Assembly: GCA_031367105.1 (NCBI GenBank)
Contig: JANLPG010000078.1
Coordinates: forward strand, 1-64,000
Length of the DNA: 64,000 bases
DNA from: Palsa-1233 sp031367105
GTDB taxonomy: Bacteria > Gemmatimonadota > Gemmatimonadetes > Gemmatimonadales > GWC2-71-9
Direction of reading: 5' to 3'
Part shown: in pieces, positions 16,469 through 25,279 of the stretch
How positions within the stretch are numbered: the stretch's first letter is position 1
Layout: each line of letters begins with the position of its first letter
The notes under the pieces: model-generated
The model's input: the letters and a program-made list of their open reading frames with translations, nothing else
Databases searched by the model: none
What the model was told of the DNA's origin: nothing
Made by a program: the position numbers and the translations under genes

Positions 16469-17340
16469 TCGTCCTCGGCGCTGACGTCGGCGGAACTTCG
16501 GCGCGCGTCGTACTCTATCACGGCGAGTCGGAGCGCGGACGTGCCGAGGGGCCGGGCGGTCCAATGCGAGCGGGGGAGGGTGTCCGGCTCGCCGAGCGCC
16601 TCGCCGAGCTCGCCCGACCGTTACTCTTGCGTGAGGGAAGCGTGCGCGCCGATGCGTTCGTGGTGGGTGCCTCCGGCGCCGGACGCGCGGCGGAACAAGT
16701 GGAACTGCAAGGCGCGCTTGAAAAACAACGACTCGCCTGGCGAGTGCGCGTTACCAGTGATGCCGAACTGGCACGCGCCGCGGCCTTTGCCGGTGGAGCC
16801 GGAGTGCTGCTGATTGCCGGCACCGGCAGCATTGCGCTCGCGCGCGCTCAGGACGGCAGTGAGCGTCGCGTCGGCGGACGCGGCTGGCGAATGGGCGATC
16901 AGGGCTCGGCCCACTGGATCGGGGCCCGTGCCCTCGAGGCGGTCGGTGCAATGCACGACGGCCTCGGCCCGGCAACCCGGCTCGCCGAAGCCCTCTGTGT
17001 CGCGGCAAAGGTCGCCGGAATCGCGGGCTTGATCCGTTGGTCGGTCAAGGCGACCCCGGCCGAAGTCGCCGCGCTCGCCCCGGCGGTCATCCACTGCGCC
17101 GACGGTGGCGATCCCAGTGCCCTTGAGCTCCGGGAGCGTGCGGTCGACTGGTTGGTGCGGATCGCGGTGGCTGCGGGGGCAGGACCGCTCCCCGTGGCGC
17201 TCTCTGGCGGGCTGCTCGCACCCGATCGCGGATTGCGGGAGCGCGTCGCGACCGCGCTCGAGCGTCGTCATTCCGCGACCGTCTCTCGCCGTGCGATCGA
17301 CCCCTGCCGCGGCGCCGTCGTGCTCGCCGAACGCGGCTGA
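16465..17340 (+). CDS. BadF/BcrA-type kinase, probably N-acetylglucosamine or MurNAc kinase
   Basis: A 291-residue actin-fold ATPase. VLGADVGGTSARVVLY is the N-terminal phosphate motif; GAGVLLIAGTGSIALAR and RRVGGRGWRMGDQGSAHWIG match the N-acetylglucosamine kinase and MurK members of the BadF/BadG/BcrA/BcrD family. The GTG at 16465 overlaps the symporter stop by four bases. Coupling to a sodium symporter, with NamZ, NagZ and an AmiE-like enzyme upstream, suggests phosphorylation of GlcNAc or MurNAc released from peptidoglycan. No MurQ etherase or NagA gene is seen in the window. Family call is strong; the exact sugar is inference. Confidence 0.88.
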   Translation: MIVLGADVGGTSARVVLYHGESERGRAEGPGGPMRAGEGVRLAERLAELARPLLLREGSVRADAFVVGASGAGRAAEQVELQGALEKQRLAWRVRVTSDAELARAAAFAGGAGVLLIAGTGSIALARAQDGSERRVGGRGWRMGDQGSAHWIGARALEAVGAMHDGLGPATRLAEALCVAAKVAGIAGLIRWSVKATPAEVAALAPAVIHCADGGDPSALELRERAVDWLVRIAVAAGAGPLPVALSGGLLAPDRGLRERVATALERRHSATVSRRAIDPCRGAVVLAERG

Positions 17341-17443
17341 CCGTCTACCGACCGTGCCGCTGACACGCTATCCCGCCGCAGCCGTCGGCACAGCTTTCGG
17401 CCACGGTCACGTTTTCATACCTGGACCCATCGAGGAGCGGCTT

Positions 17444-18982
17444 GTGAATCGTCGTCTCATTGCCGTGCTGGCTGTGCTGGCCGCAGCTGCGGTGTCGCCA
17501 CTTTCAGCGCAGAGCCGAAGCGCCAGTCGCGATCTCTTCGGGCAGGTCCTTGGCCTGGTCGCCGAGACTGCCGTCGACTCTCTCCCGCTCGATTCGCTGT
17601 ACGAGCGCGCCGCGCGGGGACTGGTTGCGCAACTCAACGACCCGTACGCCGACCTGCTCTCGCCGAAGCAGATCGCCGACTTTCAGCGCAACGCCCTCGG
17701 AAACAAGTATGCCGGGATCGGGGCGCAGATCCGGAGTCAAGGCGATCGCGTCACCCTCTTTCGGGTCTATGCCGACGCTCCGGCAGCTCGAGCAGGGCTA
17801 CGACAGGGAGACAGGATCCTGACGGTCGACACGGTGGCGGTCTCCGGACTCCCGGTCGCCAAGGTCACGTCGTATCTCCTGGGTCCAGCGGGCACCGATG
17901 TCACCGTTGTCTATCAGCGTGTCCCCGAGGCCACACCGCGCACCACCGTGGTGCACCGGGGCGAGATTCGCATCCCTGCCGTGCCGTTCACGCTCCTGCT
18001 CGGCGACCACGTCGGCTACGTCCCGATTCAGCGATTCAACGCGACCGCGGCGCTGGATGTTGCGGCAGCCGTGGCGCAGCTCGCACACGATGGCGCGCGC
18101 CGCTACGTCCTCGATCTCCGCGGCAACCCCGGCGGCGACCTCGATGCAGCGACTGCGATGGCAGGGCTGTTCCTGAAGTCGGGCCAGGAAGTCGCCCGGG
18201 TGAAGCACCGCGGCCTCGATCCGATCCTCTACCGCGCCACCCAGACTGCACTGATCGGTGACGCGCCGATCGCGGTGCTTGTCGATGGCGGCTCCGCCTC
18301 AGCCTCGGAGATCGTGGCCGGGAGCCTTCAGGACCACGATCGCGCGCTGGTAGTCGGGACGCGATCCTTCGGGAAGGGATTGGTGCAGACGCAGCGGGTG
18401 CTCCCCGGCGGCTGGGCGCTGCGGATTACGACGGGCAAATGGTATACGCCCAGCGGCCGCTCCATTCAGGCCGACCACGGCGGCCTCGGCGATGAACGTT
18501 TCATCGAAGCAGATAGCGTGGGGGGGCGTCCGATCTTTCACTCCGATGCGGGACGCGTCGTGATCGGTGGCGGCGGAGTGACCCCCGAGCAGATCGTCCG
18601 ACCGGATTCGGCGTCGGCAGGAGAGCAGGAGCTCGCGCGCGCCCTGGGCAACCGGCAGTTGGAATTTCAGGATGCCGTCTACGAGGTCGCGCGGGAACTG
18701 CAGTCAACCATCCGCCCCGGCTTCAGCATCCAGCCGGCGTGGCGTGACTCCCTCTTCGCGCGCATCACGCGCGCCAAGCTGCCGGTGACGCGAGAACAAT
18801 TCGACGCGGCGCAGGGAACCGTAGATCGCCTGCTCGACAGCCAAGTCGCCGGCCTTGCGCTCGGGGATGGCGAAGCGTTCCGGCGCCAAGCTGGCCGGGA
18901 CAAGGTGCTGTCGGCTGCCGTTGACCTGATCGATCAGGCGACAACCCAGCGCCAATTTCTCGCGATCGCCCCGAAGGGCTGA
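17444..18982 (+). CDS. S41-family C-terminal processing peptidase with PDZ domain
   Basis: A 512-residue secreted protease (CtpA type). A signal peptide (RRLIAVLAVLAAAAVSPLSA, cleavage after SAQ) is followed by an N-terminal helical region, a PDZ domain (about 80-165; AGIGAQIRSQGDRVTLFRV through GLRQGDRILTVD) and the S41 core. The catalytic segment GGSASASEI lies at about 282-290, and the general-base Lys is in GTRSFGKGLVQ (about 311). The C-terminal 120 residues are helical. GTG 17444 was preferred because it has a GGAG site and places the signal at the N-terminus; the longer open frame reads through the kinase gene. Likely role: tail-specific processing or envelope protein quality control in the periplasm. 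Confidence 0.93.
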   Translation: MNRRLIAVLAVLAAAAVSPLSAQSRSASRDLFGQVLGLVAETAVDSLPLDSLYERAARGLVAQLNDPYADLLSPKQIADFQRNALGNKYAGIGAQIRSQGDRVTLFRVYADAPAARAGLRQGDRILTVDTVAVSGLPVAKVTSYLLGPAGTDVTVVYQRVPEATPRTTVVHRGEIRIPAVPFTLLLGDHVGYVPIQRFNATAALDVAAAVAQLAHDGARRYVLDLRGNPGGDLDAATAMAGLFLKSGQEVARVKHRGLDPILYRATQTALIGDAPIAVLVDGGSASASEIVAGSLQDHDRALVVGTRSFGKGLVQTQRVLPGGWALRITTGKWYTPSGRSIQADHGGLGDERFIEADSVGGRPIFHSDAGRVVIGGGGVTPEQIVRPDSASAGEQELARALGNRQLEFQDAVYEVARELQSTIRPGFSIQPAWRDSLFARITRAKLPVTREQFDAAQGTVDRLLDSQVAGLALGDGEAFRRQAGRDKVLSAAVDLIDQATTQRQFLAIAPKG

Positions 18983-18986
18983 GCGA

Positions 18987-20486
18987 TCAGTCGAGCACGT
19001 CCGCAGCGACTTCGCGCCCGGTGCGCAGCACCGAGTGCTTGAAGCCGTAGGCGAAGTAGAGCACGACCCCGAGCAGCAGCCAGATTCCGAACCGCTCCCA
19101 GGCGGTGCGCGGCAGTCCGATCATCACGAAGACACAGGCCGCCGCGCCCGCTGGCGCCACGAACCAGATGAAGGGAACGCGGAAGCCACGTGGGCGCTCC
19201 GGCTCACGGATACGCAACACCAGGACGCCGACACACACCAGCGCGAACGCCGCAAGGGTACCGATGTTGGTCAGGTCATAGATCATATTCTCCTCGGCTC
19301 CGAGCGCGCCGAGTCCGACGAAGATGCCGGTAATGATTGTCGTGATGTGGGGAACCCGCGTCCTGGGGTGAACCTTGGCCGCCCAGCGCGGCATCAGTCC
19401 GTCCTTCGCCATCCCGAAAAAAATCCGCGGTTGTCCATACTGGAACACCAGTAGCACTGCGGACAACGAAACCACCGCCCCCGCCGCAACGATCCAGCTG
19501 GTCTTGTGCAACCCGGCAAGTTCCAGGGCACGGGCGAGCGGATCCGACGCCGCCAGCTGCTGGTAGGGGACAATGCCGGTCGCGACCGCGCCGACGACGA
19601 CATAGATGAAGGTGCAGATCGCCAATCCACCGAGAATCCCGATCGGGAGGTTCCGCTGGGGATTCTTCGTTTCCTCCGCCGCTGTCGACACCGCATCGAA
19701 GCCGATGTACGCGAAGAAGACGATCGCGGCACCCTGGTGAATCCCGCGGAAGCCATTCGGGGCGAACGGGACGTAGTTGGCCGGATTGATATGCTGCGCT
19801 CCGACGATCACAAACAGCGCCAGCACCGCCAGCTTGATCGCCACCATGATGTTGTTCGCACGGGCACTCTCGCGGACGCCACGCAGCAGCAGCCAGGTGA
19901 TCAGGGCAACGATCGCGAACGCCGGCACGTTGAGAATGATCGGAACGCCGAAGAGGTGCGGGGCCGACTCGAGCAGGCCGTGGACCGCGGGATCGTTGCT
20001 GGTCGTGGCCTGGAGGTATCCGTGCGTCAGCCACGGCGGGAGCGTGACGCCGAGGCCGCTGAGCAGGGCGACAAAATAGCCACTCCACGCGACGGCAACG
20101 GCGATGTTGCCGACCGCGTATTCGAGAATCAGGTCCCAGCCGATAATCCACGCCAGCATCTCCCCGAGCGTGGCGTAGGTATAGGCGTAAGCGGATCCGG
20201 CCTGGGGGATCATCGAGGCGAGCTCCGCATAACACAGCGCCGCCAGACCGCAAACGGCCCCCAGCAGCAGGAAGGAGAGAATCAGCGCGGGGCCGGCACC
20301 GGCTCGGATCACCGTGCCATCGCGCGCGATTTCACCCGCCGCCGCGGTGCCGAGGGAGGAAAAGATGCCGGCGCCGATGACGGCGCCGATGGCGAGCATG
20401 ATCAGGTCGCCGGCGCCCAGGGTCCGAATCAGGCCACGGTCGGTCTCCCCGGCGATCGGCTTGCGCGCAAAGAATTGAGTGAGCAC
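18987..20486 (-). CDS. Amino acid permease, APC family
   Basis: A 499-residue inner-membrane transporter with about 12-13 hydrophobic segments. The first carries IMLAIGAVIGAGIFSSLGTAAA, the substrate-binding GxGIF motif of the APC superfamily; FFAYIGFDAVSTAAEETKNPQRNLP is the other diagnostic segment. It resembles the cationic amino-acid transporter/YfnA group. GTG 20486 lies 7 bases after the TonB-like gene stop with a GGGGAT site and avoids overlap; ATG 20585 would lie inside that gene. It ends 4 bases from the convergent S41 protease gene. Substrate unknown. Confidence 0.92.
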   Translation of the reverse strand: MLTQFFARKPIAGETDRGLIRTLGAGDLIMLAIGAVIGAGIFSSLGTAAAGEIARDGTVIRAGAGPALILSFLLLGAVCGLAALCYAELASMIPQAGSAYAYTYATLGEMLAWIIGWDLILEYAVGNIAVAVAWSGYFVALLSGLGVTLPPWLTHGYLQATTSNDPAVHGLLESAPHLFGVPIILNVPAFAIVALITWLLLRGVRESARANNIMVAIKLAVLALFVIVGAQHINPANYVPFAPNGFRGIHQGAAIVFFAYIGFDAVSTAAEETKNPQRNLPIGILGGLAICTFIYVVVGAVATGIVPYQQLAASDPLARALELAGLHKTSWIVAAGAVVSLSAVLLVFQYGQPRIFFGMAKDGLMPRWAAKVHPRTRVPHITTIITGIFVGLGALGAEENMIYDLTNIGTLAAFALVCVGVLVLRIREPERPRGFRVPFIWFVAPAGAAACVFVMIGLPRTAWERFGIWLLLGVVLYFAYGFKHSVLRTGREVAADVLD

Positions 20487-20493
20487 AGATCCC

Positions 20494-21273
20494 CTAGAAC
20501 GAGATGGTGAAGACACGAGATCCAGCGATCGCCACGCCGAGTGTATCGCGGGCTGGGCGGAAGCCGAACCGACGGATGGCCTCATCGAATTTTCGGGCGA
20601 AGCCGCGATCCTCGATCGGCGGTTTCACGATCACATCGGTCACCTTGCCAAGGGCATCAACATAAAAGGTTACTTCCACCGTCTTCCCCTTGAGGGATTT
20701 CGGCGGATCAATCGGTGGAATCATCATCTGCCGATTATCTGGCGGCGTCCCCACGCGCGCGCCACCACCCGTTCCACCACCCGTTCCACCACCGCTTCCT
20801 GGCCCGGCTCCGCTGCCGCTACCCGTCCCAGTGCCGGTACCAGTACCACCCCCCGAGCCGCTGCCGCTCCCTGATGGCGCCGCGGTACTCGCCGCAGGGG
20901 CGGTGTCCCGACCGACGGGCGGCAGCACACTGGCCGGCGGCGGGACGATCTGCGGCAGCAGCGCGGGAACCGGCGGGGGCACCACCGCGGTGGTCGCCGG
21001 AGCGGGGGGCGGCACCGCCGCAAAGGACGCCCCGCCCTTTCCACCACCACCGCCGCCGCCAATCGCGAGCTGAAAGGCGTCGCCGATGGGCGACCGCCTG
21101 GGGGGTCGGCTCTCGACCGTGATCCTGAGCAAGGCGAAAATCAGCAGCAAGTGCAGCGCCGTGGAGACAATGACGGCGACCCGTCCCCGATCGGGCGGAA
21201 GTGGCAGTGACGCACGAACGCGGGCGCCCCCGGGGGGAGCGCCCGCGTCGCCAACAACTGGCGCAGACTTCAA
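20494..21273 (-). CDS. TonB-like energy transducer with a Gly/Ser/Thr-rich spacer
   Basis: About 259 residues: a single transmembrane helix near the N-terminus (VAVIVSTALHLLLIFALLRI), a Pro-rich stretch (PPPAPATTAVVPPPVPALL), a low-complexity Gly/Ser/Thr stretch of roughly 40 residues, and a C-terminal TonB domain (VEVTFYVDALGKVTDVIVKPP ending SRVFTISF). It lies 7 bases after an ExbD gene, so it should work with the ExbB/ExbD motor. The start is uncertain: no ATG or GTG lies between the ExbD stop and the membrane helix, and TTG 21273 is the only usual candidate. A strong hairpin (21219-21247) falls inside the coding region under this start. Confidence 0.8.
   Translation of the reverse strand: MKSAPVVGDAGAPPGGARVRASLPLPPDRGRVAVIVSTALHLLLIFALLRITVESRPPRRSPIGDAFQLAIGGGGGGGKGGASFAAVPPPAPATTAVVPPPVPALLPQIVPPPASVLPPVGRDTAPAASTAAPSGSGSGSGGGTGTGTGTGSGSGAGPGSGGGTGGGTGGGARVGTPPDNRQMMIPPIDPPKSLKGKTVEVTFYVDALGKVTDVIVKPPIEDRGFARKFDEAIRRFGFRPARDTLGVAIAGSRVFTISF
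21219..21247. other. GC-only inverted repeat near the start of the second tonB-like gene
   Basis: CGCGGGCGC (21219-21227) pairs perfectly with GCGCCCGCG (21239-21247), and the 11-base interior can extend the stem through CCCC/GGGG. There is no T-run, so it is not a standard terminator. It lies at the beginning of the TonB-like gene and could attenuate or shape its translation relative to the ExbD gene upstream. This role is inference. Confidence 0.55.
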
Positions 21274-21280
21274 GCCAGAC

Positions 21281-21691
21281 TCAGTTCGCCTCGATCGGGG
21301 TGAAGCCGACAATCTGCACTCCGGCTCCGCGAGCAATATCGATCGCTTCGATGATTTCGCCATAGACACGCGTCGGATCCGGCTTGACGAAGAGCAGCTT
21401 CGCCGGTCGGGCATCGTAGATGGTATGGAATGCCTGCTCCAGCTGGGCCTTCGGGTACGTGGTGCCGTTGATGGCGTAGCTGCCATCGGACTTCAGCTGC
21501 AAGACGATCTGGGCACTCGGGGCCGTGGACGGGACCCCGGTTTCCACCGGCGGGATCTGGATGTCGATCGCCGCGCGTTTGAGGGCCTGGACGATCATGA
21601 AGATGATCAGCAGCACCAGCAAGACGTCGATCATGGGCGTCACGTTGATGTCGGAGTTGACGCCCCCGGAACTACCTGCGGCCATAGACAT
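21281..21691 (-). CDS. exbD: ExbD/TolR-family biopolymer transport protein (second copy)
   Basis: A 136-residue ExbD: short cytoplasmic leader, one transmembrane helix carrying the essential Asp (INVTPMIDVLLVLLIIFMIV), and a periplasmic C-terminal domain (ARPAKLLFVKPDPTRVYGEI...AGVQIVGF). ATG 21691 has an AAGGAG site overlapping the end of the first exbD. A second in-frame ATG is two codons later. Together with ExbB and TonB it forms the proton-driven motor that powers outer-membrane receptors. Confidence 0.93.
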   Translation of the reverse strand: MSMAAGSSGGVNSDINVTPMIDVLLVLLIIFMIVQALKRAAIDIQIPPVETGVPSTAPSAQIVLQLKSDGSYAINGTTYPKAQLEQAFHTIYDARPAKLLFVKPDPTRVYGEIIEAIDIARGAGVQIVGFTPIEAN

Positions 21692-21694
21692 CCG

Positions 21695-22153
21695 CTATTT
21701 CTCCTTGTCCTTGGACACGCCCGAGAGTCCGCCCTTGCGATCGGTGATCGCGACCAGAACTCGGGCGCCCGCACGGCGCCCTATCTCGATCGCTTCCTGC
21801 ACCTTGCTGTACGGCAGCCCCAGATCCGCCTTGAAGAAGAGGATCTTGTCCTTGGTGCGGGCCGCGTACTTCGCCTTCAGCTGCGCCTCGGCCTGCTCCT
21901 TCGGAATCGGCTTCATATCGAGGAAGTAGTTCCCCTGATTGTCGAGGCCGAGGGTGATCTCATCGTCCTCCTCGGGGCGCGAATCCACGTTCTGGCCGGA
22001 GGGCATCGTCGCCTGGAAGCCGGAGGCCAGCACCGGCGTGACGATCATGAAGATGATCAGCAGAACCAGCATCACGTCGATCATCGGCGTGACGTTGATA
22101 TCGGCATTCACCCTCCCCTTGCCAGAACTACCCGTGGATATGGCCACTGCCAC
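21695..22153 (-). CDS. exbD: ExbD/TolR-family biopolymer transport protein (first copy)
   Basis: A 152-residue ExbD paralogue of the next gene: the same NADINVTPMIDVMLVLLIIFMI membrane segment with the proton-channel Asp, then a periplasmic domain with an acidic EEDDEITLGLDNQG insert and a basic tail (KDKEK). Its start overlaps the end of exbB by 26 bases, and its stop is 3 bases before the next exbD start. Two divergent ExbD copies in one operon may form a hetero-dimer in the ExbB pore; that is inference. Confidence 0.93.
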   Translation of the reverse strand: MAVAISTGSSGKGRVNADINVTPMIDVMLVLLIIFMIVTPVLASGFQATMPSGQNVDSRPEEDDEITLGLDNQGNYFLDMKPIPKEQAEAQLKAKYAARTKDKILFFKADLGLPYSKVQEAIEIGRRAGARVLVAITDRKGGLSGVSKDKEK

Positions 22154-22877
22154 TCACCGCCTTCTGCGCCTGGAACTCCTTGGTGAAGATCGAGCGGCCG
22201 AACTCGCTCCCCACGCTCTTGATCAGGTAGTCGATCAGCTCCTTCGAGGTGTAGGTCATCTCGACGGCGAGGTTTTCGACCTTGGTCGTGAAGTAGTTGT
22301 ATGCCCAGACGGCCGGAATCGCGACGATCAGCCCGAAGGCGGTCGTGATCAGCGCTTCGGCGATACCGGAGCCGATGCCGGCCAGGCCGCCGGCGGCGCC
22401 ACCCGACGACATCGCCTGGAAGGCGTTGACGATACCCATCGTCGTGCCGAGCAGTCCGACGAACGGAGCGGTCGAACCGACGGTGCCAAGGATGCCCAGG
22501 CCGCGCTTGAACTCGGCCAGGGTGATCATCATCTGGCGCTCCACCGCACGTTCGGCCGAGTTGATGTCGGCCGCGGTGATGGTGGCACGGTCGCGAAGCA
22601 GCGGCTTCACTTCGGCGAGTGCGCCGCCGAGCACGCGGGCGACGTGCGACTCCTTGTTCTTCTCGGCCAGCGTGATCGCCTGATCGAGGTTCTCCTCCTG
22701 AATCGCGCGGGAGAATTGCGGCGCAAACTTGCGGGTGCCTGCCTCGCTCTTCTTGATCTTGATGAGCTTCTGGATCACGATCGTCAGCGAGTAGATCGAC
22801 ATGATTGCCAGCACTACCACGATGCCACGGGCGAACAGACCGGCATCATCCCACAGCTTCATCATACTGGTGTTCAT
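22128..22877 (-). CDS. exbB: ExbB/TolQ/MotA-family proton channel protein
   Basis: A 249-residue inner-membrane protein with three membrane helices: an N-terminal one (GIVVVLAIMSIYSLTIVIQ), then, after a long cytoplasmic helical region, GTVGSTAPFVGLLGTTMGIVNAF and TAFGLIVAIPAVWAYNYF, the MotA/TolQ/ExbB signature. The ATG at 22877 follows the upstream tonB gene by about 70 bases. It forms the pentameric part of the ExbBD motor. Confidence 0.95.
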   Translation of the reverse strand: MNTSMMKLWDDAGLFARGIVVVLAIMSIYSLTIVIQKLIKIKKSEAGTRKFAPQFSRAIQEENLDQAITLAEKNKESHVARVLGGALAEVKPLLRDRATITAADINSAERAVERQMMITLAEFKRGLGILGTVGSTAPFVGLLGTTMGIVNAFQAMSSGGAAGGLAGIGSGIAEALITTAFGLIVAIPAVWAYNYFTTKVENLAVEMTYTSKELIDYLIKSVGSEFGRSIFTKEFQAQKAVSGSGHIHG

Positions 22878-22946
22878 TGGATGACCATTCCTGAGTGAAG
22901 AGTTCCGGCCGCGACGGCGCGGCCCGCTATTCCGGCGAGTGCGCCG

Positions 22947-23657
22947 TCAACCTTGCAACGAGAATCGGACTGCCTGTTCGACCAGCTGACGCACTGGCGC
23001 CCCGCGGATCTTGGCCGGCTTGAAACGGGCCCGCTTGATCGCTTCGATGGCCGGAGCCTCGAAGGCCTTGTTGGTCGAGCTGAGCACCTGGATCGTGGAC
23101 GTCTCGGTCCGACCGTCGGTTCCGACCACGAAGCGGAGCGACACCTTCCCCTCGACACCGGCCGACTTCAGGACTGGCGGATAGACCGGGTTCGCACCAT
23201 CGAGGTACTGCACCGGATCATCGACCTGATCGACCGTGAACGACTCGCCGCTCTCGATCGAGACCGGGCCGACGCCGCCGACGACGCCGCGCGCGATGCC
23301 GCCCTCGACACCCTTCCCCGAGAAGTCCTTGGCATTGAACTTCTGGTTGAGGTCGACCGGCGGGATCTCGGTCGGGATCTCCTTGGGCGGCACGATCGTC
23401 TGGAATCCCTGCGGCGGCGGATTATTCGAGATGACCACGTCCGGCGGCGGCTGATCCGGCGGCGGTGGCGGTGGCGGGTCGGGCGGCTTGATGAACACCG
23501 CCGTCGTGTCCGCGAGAAGCTTCTTGACCGTCTCGGCAGCACCCTGCGTTGCCTTGACGGCGCCGAGAATGAGCAGGATGTGCAAAATCACCGAGGTGAC
23601 CAGCTGCCCGGTGGACTGCTCCTTCTTCGGCCTGGACTCGATCAGGTTTTCAAACAC
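22947..23657 (-). CDS. tonB: TonB energy transducer
   Basis: A 236-residue TonB: cytoplasmic leader (VFENLIESRPKKEQSTG), one transmembrane helix (LVTSVILHILLILGAVKA), a Pro-rich periplasmic spacer (DPPPPPPPDQPPPDV) and a C-terminal TonB domain (ANPVYPPVLKSAGVEGKVSLRF...IEAIKRARFKPAKIRG). GTG 23657 has a GGAGG ribosome site; the frame further upstream is non-coding in character. It is the first gene of the tonB-exbB-exbD-exbD-tonB-like operon. It transfers proton-motive energy to TonB-dependent outer-membrane receptors, none of which is encoded in this window. Confidence 0.93.
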   Translation of the reverse strand: MFENLIESRPKKEQSTGQLVTSVILHILLILGAVKATQGAAETVKKLLADTTAVFIKPPDPPPPPPPDQPPPDVVISNNPPPQGFQTIVPPKEIPTEIPPVDLNQKFNAKDFSGKGVEGGIARGVVGGVGPVSIESGESFTVDQVDDPVQYLDGANPVYPPVLKSAGVEGKVSLRFVVGTDGRTETSTIQVLSSTNKAFEAPAIEAIKRARFKPAKIRGAPVRQLVEQAVRFSLQG

Positions 23658-23782
23658 GCGGACGGACCTCCGCTGATGAGACTGGATGCTGCACGGTCGG
23701 GAAGAAAGGTCGCTATCCGAGTTCGCGGCGGCTTCACCACGGGATGACAATTCGATGACAAGTAGATTAGCGGTCGCTGCGA

Positions 23783-25279
23783 TTAATCGGAGGTGACGTC
23801 GGTCGGCCCTTCGGGGACACCCCGGGGCAGCGTCACCGTGAAGATAGTACCTCGTCCCGGCCGACTCTGCACCGCAATGCCCCCCCCGTGCGCCTCGGCG
23901 ATCCATTTGCAGATCGCCAGCCCGAGTCCGGTCCCAGGCCGTTCACCGGTCCGGGACCGGGCGGGATCCGCCCGCCAGAAGCGCTCGAAAACGTGCTCCA
24001 GGTCGCCCGGGGCGATGCCAATCCCGGTATCGGCGACGCTCAGCACTGCGGATTCGTCGGTTTCGCTCAGTCGGATGCTGACCTGACCCCCGGCCGGGGT
24101 GTACTTGACCGCGTTGGTGACCAGGTTCATCAGGAGTTGCCGGATCCGGGGCGGATCCAGCGGGACCACCACCGGCTCGGGCGGGAGGTCACTCCGCACG
24201 GTGATCCCCTGGTCGGTACCGAGGAGCTCGGCGGTCTCCAGCGCCTCCCGCACCAATTCGCGGAGGTCGGCGTCGCGTTGCACCAATCCGGCGCGCCCCT
24301 CGTCGGCGCGGGCCAGCGTCAGCAGGTTGGTGACGAGTTCCGACATCTGGTTGATCTGCCGGAGTGTCTCATCGAGCGACCCCATCAACTCGTTGGGGGT
24401 CTCGGGATCGGTCAGCGACCGCTCGACCCCGGCGCGCAGCACCATCAACGGCGTCTTGAGCTCGTGGGAAGCGTCGGCGGTGAACCGGCGCAGCGCATTG
24501 AAGCTCCCTTCCACGCGGGAAATCATTTCATTGAGCTTTTCGGCCAATCGGCTGAGCTCGTCTTCGCCGGCAGGGACGGCCAGGCGCCGATGGAGCGAGC
24601 GGCCGTCCTGGATTGCCTCGAGCTCCGCAACGATGCCGTCCACCGACCGGAGCGGCCGTCCGGCAAGCCAGTAGCCCACGAGGGTGGAGGCCACCAGAAT
24701 CAGCGGCGCCACCAGAATCATCGAGACCAGCAGCTGCGCCGGTCCATTCAGCTCCGTCGTCGGCTGCGCCGCGACCAGGATGGACCCCAATTCGCCACCG
24801 ACCGAACCAATCGAGTCGAGCAGGAAGCGGAACTCCGGCTGGCCGGGGAGGAGCTCCAATTGGCCGCGGCGCTGCACGACGGGCTGGCGCAGAATGATCC
24901 GCCGCACCTCGATGAGCGCCTGTGCTGTCAGGTTGCGCGCCGGTGGGGAGACGTACACCAGGCGGCCTGCGTTGTCGGCGACGAAGAGATAGTCGCGCAT
25001 CCCCTCGAACATCGTTCGTGCGTCGCTGACCAGCTCGTAGGTGCTGTCCCGCTGGCCGAGGTTTGGCAGTGCCACGACGACCTGCCCCTGCCGCGCCTGC
25101 TCCTGGAGCCAGCGGATCGCGAAGCGAAACTCCTCGGTCAGCCGCACCTCGAGTTGCTGCTCCGCCTCCCGCACCGACGACTGGCGTCGTTCCCAATACA
25201 GCGCCGCCCCGAACACGATGATTGTCGCGGTCAGGGCGATGGTGTACGAGATGGCAAGCCGGCTGCGGATGGAGTGCAT
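23783..25279 (-). CDS. Sensor histidine kinase (HAMP/HisKA/HATPase)
   Basis: A 498-residue membrane sensor kinase. Transmembrane helices lie at about 9-28 and 182-206 with a periplasmic sensing region of about 150 residues between, followed by a HAMP linker (about 207-260), HisKA with phospho-acceptor His272 in DASHELKTPLMVLRAG, and a HATPase domain with LLMNLVTNAVKYTPAGG, DTGIGIAPGDLEHVFERFWR and GTGLGLAI. The ATG at 25279 is immediately next to the response-regulator stop, so the two form a standard pair. Signal unknown; the neighbouring SOD and peroxiredoxin genes make envelope or oxidative stress a possibility. Confidence 0.95.
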   Translation of the reverse strand: MHSIRSRLAISYTIALTATIIVFGAALYWERRQSSVREAEQQLEVRLTEEFRFAIRWLQEQARQGQVVVALPNLGQRDSTYELVSDARTMFEGMRDYLFVADNAGRLVYVSPPARNLTAQALIEVRRIILRQPVVQRRGQLELLPGQPEFRFLLDSIGSVGGELGSILVAAQPTTELNGPAQLLVSMILVAPLILVASTLVGYWLAGRPLRSVDGIVAELEAIQDGRSLHRRLAVPAGEDELSRLAEKLNEMISRVEGSFNALRRFTADASHELKTPLMVLRAGVERSLTDPETPNELMGSLDETLRQINQMSELVTNLLTLARADEGRAGLVQRDADLRELVREALETAELLGTDQGITVRSDLPPEPVVVPLDPPRIRQLLMNLVTNAVKYTPAGGQVSIRLSETDESAVLSVADTGIGIAPGDLEHVFERFWRADPARSRTGERPGTGLGLAICKWIAEAHGGGIAVQSRPGRGTIFTVTLPRGVPEGPTDVTSD

